In this document: positions 50,765 to 61,229 of the stretch, one piece after another | Numbering within the stretch: position 1 is the first letter of the stretch | Layout: each line of letters begins with the position of its first letter | Assembly (NCBI GenBank): GCA_033239005.1 | Contig: BSQZ01000106.1 | Location: 150,001 to 214,000 of the forward strand | DNA length: 64,000 nt | Source: Lamellibrachia satsuma | Taxonomy: Eukaryota > Annelida > Polychaeta > Sabellida > Siboglinidae | Direction of reading: 5' to 3' | Notes under the pieces: model-generated | Told to the model about the DNA's origin: nothing | Databases searched by the model: none | What the model saw: the letters and a program-made list of their open reading frames with translations, nothing else | Translations under genes and position numbers: made by a program

Positions 50765-53700
50765 CTGTAAGAAAACCAATAGGAGATTGATGTGAGGATC
50801 GTTGTTTGTACAACCTCCCCCGAAACATATCTAACACGTTTATATCAAGTTATAACTTTGGTATGCAGTTCTAGAGATGGGGTGATTACACCACAAATGT
50901 AATTGATTACTGTCAACATTTATGAGTATGATTACTTTGAAAATGAGCGTAATCGATTATGATAAGGAATACTTTTGCATGTAATCATGATTACAATAAT
51001 GATTATAATGAAGAATATAGATGACATAATGAAATAAATAAAAACCGTCGTGATATTATTGCCATCACTGTTATACAAGACAAAATCAAACACAATAACA
51101 AAAAACAGTCCCTGCACTTGCATTAGATACAAATTGAAGAGAAAAGCCTGCTACCATTTAGTTGGGACATGGACAACAAAAAATATGCACAAGGAAATTA
51201 CATTGTGATTGTAATGATTATGATTACTTTGGCAGTGTAATCGAGTATGATTATGCATACTTGGCTTTTTTTGCCCAGTGTAATTGAGTATGATTATAAT
51301 AAATTTTTTCTGACAATTACACACGATTACTGAGCACAATTACTGAGCACGATTACTGAGCACGATTACTGAGTACGATTACTGAGCACGATTACTGAGT
51401 ACGATTACTCCATCTCCATTACTTCTTCCACAAGGATGACTTAATGCTTAAATTTTAATTGCTTCTTCGCCATTACGTCAACATCTGAAATTAATCTGGT
51501 GGCAAATTTCACAGTAAATATATCTGCTTGTGGTTATCACATGGAACAGAACAGCAAACTCTATTCAGGTGTTACACCAATCACATAAAAAAAATTTTGC
51601 TGCGGCAAACCGGGGCAATATTATAAATCCATAAACCGCTTTCATTTTGTTTCATTCAATTTAAACGTTTTTTAGGAACAAAGAAATGTGTTTAATTTGT
51701 CATTTCTGTAAAATGTAATAACTGCATATTAATTGGTCTTTGTTGGTAATTCATCATTACCAACATTTGTAATAGTAACCACTTAAAATGACTTGGCCCG
51801 ACACAGCAGTCTAACTTCATAGTGGAAAGTACAGGATCACCATAAGGGGCTACAATATACAGCACAACTTTACCAACTCCAACATCCACCATAACTCTAC
51901 AGATTTAACAAGATTGCCTTCTAAGGCGAAGGCCCAGATGGCAAGTGGACAAGAAAGCCATTGGTTTTTCAAGAGTCCAACAATTTTTTTATCTATTTGT
52001 AACCCGCAATCCTGAGATATATGTCAACCTAAAGTAGAACAAGAGGACACAAAGTGACGTTAGTGATGGATCAGTGTAACTTGGATATCCGAAAACAGCC
52101 ATTCTCACAGAGGACAATAAATTAATGGAACTGATTATCTACAGACTGTGTAATGAATGAATGTTTAAAAACAAAAATGACAAATATCTCGGTAAGGCGG
52201 GTTACACAAAGTTGACAAGTTGTTGGACTCTCAATAAGCCAATGGCTTCCTTGTCCACTAGCCATCTCGGCCTTTGCCTTAGATGGCAATCTTGTTAAAC
52301 TTGAACTGTGAGCCCAGTCACGCCAGGATGCACTGCCTTGTGTAAACACAACTTAAACTGTGAGCCCAGTCCAGCCAGGATGCCCTGCCTTGTGTAAACA
52401 CAACCTGAACTGTGAGCCCAGTCCCGCCAGGATGCACTGCCTTGTGTAAACACAACTTGAACTGTGAGCCCAGTCCCGCCAGGATGCCCTGCCTTGTGTA
52501 AACACAACTTGAACTGTGAGCCCAGTCCAGCCAGGATGCCCTGCCTTGTGTAAACACAACCAGAACTGTGAGCCCAGTCCAGCCAGGATGCACTGCCTTG
52601 TGTAAACACAACTTGAACTGTGAGCCTAGTCCCGCCAGGATGCCCTGCCTTGTGTAAACACAACTTGAACTGTGAGCCCAGTCCCGCCAGGATGCACTGC
52701 CTTGTGTAAACACAACTTGAACTGTGAGCCCAGTCCCGCCAGGATGCCCTGCCTTGTGTAAACACAACTTGAACTGTGAGCCCAGTCCCGCCAGGATGCA
52801 CTGCCTTGTGTAAACACAACTTGAACTGTGAGCCCAGTCCCGCCAGGATGCCCTGCCTTGTGTAAACACAACCTGAACTGTGAGCCCAATCCAGCCAGGA
52901 TGCCCTGCCTTGTGTAAACACAACCAGAACTGTGAGCCCAGTCCAGCCAGGATGCACTGCCTTGGGTAAACACAACTTGAACTGTGAGCCTAGTCCCGCC
53001 AAGATGCCCTGCCTTGTGTAAACACAACTTGAACTGTGAGCCCAGTCCCGCCAGGATGCACTTCCTTGTGTAAACACAACTTGAACTGTGAGCCCAGTCC
53101 TGCCAGGATGCCCTGCCTTGTGTAAACACAACCTGAACTGTGAGCCCAGTCCAGCCAGGATGCCCTGCCTTGTGTAAACACAACCAGAACTGTGAGCCCA
53201 GTCCAGCCAGGATGCACTGCCTTGTGCAAACACAACTTGAACTGTGAGCCTAGTCCCACCAGGATGCCCTGCCTTGTGTAAACACAACTTGAACTGTGAG
53301 CCCAGTTCTGTCAGGATGCCCTGCCTTGAGTAAACACAACTTAACTCGAACATGTGGATAACTAAGTATTTCCCCAGTCCCTCCAACTTTAAGTTAACCA
53401 AGTTGTACTTTATTACTACTAATATCAGCAGCTACATTTGTGATTCATACCTCTAAATGCTGAAGTCCTACATCCATTCGCCAAAATTTGCTAAACAAAT
53501 GGCACTAAAAATTTTAAAAGCTGAAACTCGTACACGTACCGATAACTCATCGAGGAACATCACCATCCGCTGCTGGTTGTCCCTGATGAATGGGTTGATC
53601 ACCTCCATGTGCGCCTCCTGGTGGACAACATGGCAACCAAACGATGTCAACATCGCATAAATATCACTACTTTAGACGGGCTACGTAGGCAATACTACAC

Positions 53701-56700
53701 AATACCATTTCGTTGTGTAGACTTAGCCACTGCATTGAGCTGTGATAATTGACAATGGTTCAAAAATGCAAACAAGAAAATAGATAATACATGTATCACA
53801 AATGTAGAGATAAAAACACAATCCTGAAGATATTTTAAATGTTATGAAGAAAAATGGTATCTTCATATTATATTAATTTTAGACCACTATGGTCCTAGAA
53901 GTTTCTATGCTACAAAAAAACATTCTAAATATGATGAAAGAAAGTATAACACTTGCTCATAGATAAATGTATGTGCTACTTCACAGGAAACAAAGCATTA
54001 TTTTATGCTGATATTATCTTCATTACACAGAATCATATATTTTGACCAAAATAATTGCACGCATAGAAAATAAATAACAACAGTATTTATCAATGGTATA
54101 ACAATAATATTATAAATTGTCACTAGCAATAGCTCGACATTTTACAGAGTGACGATTTATAATACTCATGTTATAAAATTGTCAGTAGAAATATTCTATC
54201 AGTAGATTGTGTCCACTTGAGGGCAGTTGAAACACACCTTGGCTTCCGTGAGGTTGGCGAGTTTAATAAGGCAATTTGCGACGAGCTTGAGCGAGCGTGC
54301 TGCCATCTGTGATGGAGCCTCTGTAGCAATAAGAGGACATATTAGAGCATGGCAACAAATGCGTCCGTGGATAAATACGATTAAATCATTAAACCTGTTA
54401 GGTGACATAACCACTTTTTCAAAGCAACTTCAATGTCGATCATGTAATTTTCATTGTATTGTTTACTGAAACACGTAATCATATTTATACAAAGACAAAT
54501 ATTTGTTGAGATGCACTAAATATAACCTGTCTAAAAAGGATGTTATTTTATTTTGTGTTTACATGTTTAGCTTCCAAGACAGCTCGAAGAGCTCACCTGT
54601 GATTAAGTTGAACTGCTTAGGATTGAGAATAGCGAGACAGAGAAGCCGCAGAAACAGGAATCCACTGGAACGACAACAAACCACATCAACTTTGAGCGCA
54701 TTACAGGCGACTGTGAATAATTAAACGAGCATGAAACTGTCTGTCCCATTGGCCTAACTCTTACAAAGTCGGATAATTCCAGTCATAAAATCATCACACA
54801 TAGTACAAATTAAATGTGTTTTGATAAACTACAATTATTCCATTTAATTTCACCGTTTCACCTGTTTAATTTTTTACTCAAATGTCATGTTTACATTGTG
54901 TGCTTAATGACTGATATTCATATAAAGAAAATGGTCGAACTATATGTAAAAACCGTGGTTCATTTAAAACATGTGACTGGTCAAGCTGTAGAATAGATAT
55001 AGTTTGTACTAAAAAACATAATTTCATTACAAAAGTGATAAGTCTTTGTACCTTTAATAAAAAAGTGTACGTTATGCAATTTTTTTACAAAATTATAAAA
55101 AAAATTTGCCTACAGTTTTAACCACAGAATTTGAACCGAGGACTGTCCACTAGGAAAATACTGACAAACAATGAGACAAAACACACTTGTTCCTTGTCTT
55201 CAGGCCAGACATAACCTTTCTAACAGATTAACACCATTTACAAGGTTGTCCAAGATTTCAGCCCACTAACAATTTGTACCCAGGGTTCCTCACTCCACTG
55301 GCGACGTGAGCTTGCTAACAACATTTCTGACACGAGACAATAAAACAGACATATACCTTACAACTCTCGTCTTTACGAAAGCCTCATTAGGCCATTTCGA
55401 CTTGACTCGCTTCTGTAAGCACCCGAACAGATACCTGAGTACCCTGGAACACCGCGCATAGACAACATCAGCCCACGAATACAATTACGCAAAATCAATT
55501 ACACATCATTTCAATTACACTTGTAAGTGCTCAATAACAATTACACCATTTTAATTACAATTACAGATGCGTCATAGGGAACCAAACCGTTCATGCCATT
55601 CTCTCAATCTAGGGGGTTGCCAACTACATCAGTACCCCTGGCAGATCGACCTGTTGAAACGTGTATTTGTCAGAACTTTGCTGGATTAATCAATCATACT
55701 ACTCGCATTCCGTTTTCAGCACATGGGAAATTAATTGGCTGTGGACCCATCATCTGATGTGTAATTTCCTTGAATTGCCCTTTAAGGTAGGGCACTTGAG
55801 TGCCTTGTTTATGGAATCACGGCACCAATTACAGTAAGAGGGACAAAGTACCAATGGTTCAGTATACATTAGACTGTTGAACCACGACTTCGAAAATTAG
55901 ACCAATATAAAATACTGTAATTAATCGTAACTGAGGTAACTGTTGCAATTACATGAGAGATCAATTACAATTTCATGAAAAACCAGCATCAATTGTAAAT
56001 ATAACATTTTGTCTGGAATCATTTACGATGCATGCACAATAGCACTATATTTTTTATTATCCCAAACGACATCACAAACATATCACACTAACGTCACAAA
56101 CATATCGCAATGACTTCACAAACATATCGCATTGACGTCACAAACGTATTGCAATTATGTCACAAACATATCGCAATGACGTCACAAACATATTGCAATT
56201 ACATCACAAACATATCGCAATGACGTCACAAACATAACGGAATGACGTAACAAACATATCGCAATGACATCACAAACATATCACAATGATGTCACAGACA
56301 TATCACAATGATGTCACAAACATATCACAATGACATCAAACATATCACAATGATGTCACAGACATATCACAATGATGTCACAAACATATCACAATGATGT
56401 CACAGACATATCACAATGATGTCACAGACATATCACAATGATGTCACAAACATATCACAATGATGTCACAGACATATCACAATGATGTCACAACATATCA
56501 CAATGACATCACAAACATATCACAATGATGTCACAAAACACGAACCTTTGTTCTTAGCCAGCAGGTATTGCACGTGTTACGAATATTGTCTATTACAGTG
56601 ACATAATTTGGCTGTATGTACGTACGAGGGACAGGAATCCGTTGACATGAAGATTGTGTTGACAGCGTCCGTGAGTATAGCAACAAGATGTCTGGCATTG

Positions 56701-59700
56701 AGGTCTGCATCCGATGGGTTCTCCAAAGCCGCGGGGTTTATCTGTACGCGTGATAATATACACTTATTGAACAAGTAGCATCGGAATGTATATACGAGTG
56801 AGCTTGTGACCCAAATACTGGCGCACGCCATTTTAATTAATTCTTTGGCATGCATGCGTAACAGTCCAATACAGGTTTTTATTGCATTTGATGTCACACC
56901 GCGCAGGACAGCATATATCATCATAGACGGTGCGTTATCAGAAGCAATTCCCATGTAATAAGAACGATTTACTACACAGGTCAATAACCTGATAACTGGA
57001 GTTTATCGCTATGAATGGTCTGGGCGGTCACTTCCTTGGTCGTGTACACCTTTATACCACATCCTATCATCTTCCGGGTCATTGGTTGATTCGCCATTTC
57101 ACCTGTTTCAGTGTGCATGTGATGCAGGTCATTGCCTGTAGATGTATAGAGCAAGTACCACAGAGTTGGTGAAGCCCTACTTTTGTTTTAACTCTGGGAG
57201 CAAAAGCTAAACCAGAACTGGACGATCTAAGCTGCCTGGGCTTTCGGGCATTTCAGACATGTGGCGCTACCGAGTGACTGACCTCGCATGACTGTTTGCT
57301 CTCCATTATGCGGTTGATGGTTGACTGGACGGCGGTGTGGAGAAAGTTGGTGGTGGTCATCTTCATGTACTGGTCCATGAGCGTGGTCGCCAGCGTCGAC
57401 ACTCGAAACAACGTCGACGTGTTCTCTGTGAACAACAATCACGTCTGTGTTGAGAAAATCAAAAACCTAAGTGCTCTTTAAAGGATTTGCTAAGAAAGTG
57501 AAGAACATGTTCCTGCCGTCATTTAGTTTTTAAATATTAAATAGTTTCCCTGTTCAATAACACTGATTATGGTAAATGTTAGGCATTCCGATTTTTATTA
57601 TTAAACACCAAAATGCAGTTACTCTAAATGTGTACTCTAATTTGACAAGTAATGAGTTATTCTAGTGAACCACTCTCAATGTGTCTGTATACCGCACACA
57701 CAACTTGTAGTTGGCTGAATTAAATAAGAATTATTATTTTGGTATTTAATAGCATTGTCTGCAAAAGCTACATCTTCTGTACACAAAATTTGTGAAAAAC
57801 ATTTTTTTAAAGATTTTGTAGTCATAACCTCCATAGGTTTATAATTATGAATTTGTGAGTGTTTAGTGTAGCGAATACACAGTAATTATTGATAATCAAA
57901 CCGATGAAACAACAGCATGTCACATCGTAATCACAAACTAAGCATCACATGAAGAATAAAAATTTTTATGCTAACCTTCACTGCTGATTTCAAGGTCGTT
58001 GAGCGTGTGAAGAAGATGTGCCTCCTGGCGTTCATGGCGGAAGATCTGCAGAAGTGCTTTGGCAAATGGCACGCGGTCGTTGTTATGGCGACAGACACGG
58101 GACAACGCCAGCACTGTCTCGAGGTCTTTCGATAACAACAACTGCAGCAAACAAAGGTGCAGTTTAAATGCAGTCCACAGCAATTTTCATTGATTCTCAT
58201 TTGCAGCTAGTTGCGGGTTTTGGTGTCGTTACAATGCTTGATTTCTCTGAATTTTTGGTTCTCAAAGTAGATCAAAGTTAACAATGGCATACTTCGTGTT
58301 TTAATCTACTGTCAGAAATGTCACTGACCTCCTTCAGGGACGTGTATTCCTTCAGTGGCATTATGACTTCATGTTGGTAGCGAGACCGGACTCGCAGCGA
58401 CCCTGCCGCCTCGACCCTTGAACTCACAGCTGCTGAGTACAAGCTCTGCCACTCGTCCACTGTCTCTCCCACCACAAGGTCACTCAGGTACACTTTCAAG
58501 TTCACTGCAAGGTCAAACCAAGGTCAAAGTCAGGGACAATAGATAACAGTGACTCATCAGTGTATTGATTAGTACGCATTTTTAACTGCATTACCTTCTT
58601 ACTTGGTTTATTTAGTATTATTTTTGTGTTTTTAAATTTGAACAGTCAGTTAAGGTGGCTACGCTTGTTTTAAATTGAGCTGTAATAAAAGTGCTTAAGA
58701 AAAACCAACCAGAGTTTTTCATTTATACATTACTATGTATTAAATAAAATGTCGAAAAAATATCCCAAACAAATGACATACATATAAGTATGTCAGTGTC
58801 ACTGATGAGCCCACAACTTAGTTTGGTTAACATAACCAAATGGTGCCTTCCCTCCAGATGCCTTCCCTCCAGGTGCCCTCCCTCCAGGTGCCCTCCTTAC
58901 TCACCTACTTCCGTGTCCTTAGACCTCTTGCCCTTGTTGTAGATGGATATCGTGAATGACTCAATGTCGGCTGGAATGTCACTGTCAAAGGAAGCAACCA
59001 GTTAAAACATGTATGGCCACACAGGTAGAACCTTACCTCGTGCCGTTCCTTCCCATTGTCAAAGGTACAAAGTCTGATTTCTTTTTATCCTAATATCCTG
59101 TGTAAGCTACATCCTATATAAGCTACATCCTGTGTAAGCTACATCCTATATAAGCTACATCCTGCGTAACTAAAATCCTATATAAGCTACATCCTATATA
59201 AGTTACATCCTGTGTAAACTACATCCTATATAAGCTACATCCTATATAAGTAAATCCTGTGTAAGCTACATCCTATATAAGCTACATCCTATATAAGCTA
59301 CATCCTGTGTAAGCCACATCCTATATAAGCTACATCCTATATAAACTACATCCTGTGTAAGCTACATCCTATATAAGCTACATCCTGTGTAAGCTACATC
59401 CTATATAAGCTACATCCTATATAAGCGACATCCTGTGTAAGCTACATCCTATATAAGCTACATCCTATATAAGCGACATCCTGTGTAAGCTAACATCCAT
59501 TCTAATATACTGAACGCCCAAATGCGTTTTAATGAACTAGAATCTTTTTAACATAATTCATGTTTAATTTGAATAATCTTGCGGGGAATATTATATTAAC
59601 ATTTCATTCTGAACGACAAGGTCAATATTCATAAACAGATAATGGTTGAATTATGTTAATTGTGGTTCATTAAAACACATCTAGGCAATCAAAATGTTAG

Positions 59701-61165
59701 ATTACATCGATAGCATAAAACATGATTTTATTAAAAAACAATAAAACTTGGCACTTATTGCTTGTTAATGATACAGTTGACTGAAACACTTATGCCAAGT
59801 ACATCTTCCATGCATATTCCACCTAGTACACTGAAAAGTTCAAAGTTCATCACCATCCCAGAAAAAAACAATAGTTTCATCCTACTAAGTTAACATAAAC
59901 ACTGACAGTCCCCAATTTCCCACTCGTGGATGGTTATGTTAGCCCTAACAGTGTTCTCTGGTGGACAGTTCATCGAGACACTGCCCTCTACTGGACAAAT
60001 TCTTAGATTAAAAGACAGTAATTCACCATTTCATCCACATAGTTTCTAATTAGCGCAAGTCTAATGTGCAACGTTCATCTACTGCATAATCTTGTGATGG
60101 CTAAAACCGGTCATGCGTGACTACTCACTCAAGCATGAACTCCTCGTCCCACAGCGGATCTGGCGTCTCCTTCACCTGTGTGCGACACACTTTGACGTCA
60201 TTGAGCGACACGATACAGTACGGGTGTGGTGCGTGCTTACAGGACAGTTTATGCGCATCGAACACCTCAAGATGGAGACTACGCAACTCAGTGAACGATG
60301 GCAGCATTGACTTGACCTTTTTCTGTGATGTGTTGGTGCAGTATGGCTTGAGGGCTTGCGTCCACTCCTGTGGAACAGACAACACAGAGTGGGCCCTTGT
60401 ACATATATATACACATAGCATGTATATTGGTCATATCAACAACACAGAGTGGGCCCTTGTACATATATATACACGTAGCATGTATATTGGTCATATCAAC
60501 AACACAGAGTGGGCCCTTGTACATATATATACACGTCGCATGTATATTGGTCATATCAACAACACAGAGTGGGTCCTTGTACATATATATACACGTAGCA
60601 TGTATATTGGTCATATTGGCTCTACTCTACAATGTTTTAGACAAACACTTGCAGAAACGTTTGTGCAAGAGATTTCTAAATCACTAACAGTCAATTCATC
60701 GACTGAGTGCAAACAAACTGTTGGAAAAGTAGTTTTGAGTGACATAGTTATTATTATAATGAAAACACATATTGCGAAAATATGCCATTATGCAAATCTG
60801 CCATGGCACATTCAAAAAGCTTCACTATTTGACAAGATGCGATGCATTAAATGTATAACCATCACAGGGCCGTTCGATTACTAACTTGTAGTGATTATTA
60901 TCAATAATTATAAAATAATTTTTTGTCCAATAAAGTGAAATATATGTTGTATGTTTACATCAACAGTTGCATTAATCAAATGACTAGTGTTCCAAAAAAA
61001 GCGCCTGACAAACCTGTTCATGCTTAATTTAACTTTGTCAGACATTTATAATTTTATACTCACAGTGACTGACAGATTGGAATAATGACATCTTCGATGG
61101 CGAGATATATATACTATACATAGAAAGTGCAAGCCCTTTTCATACAGAACCAATATATTGTTATT

Positions 61166-61229
<64 letters not shown>

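Noticed and set aside
52295..53401. 368-residue frame as a protein-coding gene
   Set aside because: Every residue derives from the 52-bp minisatellite and no start context or homology is evident.
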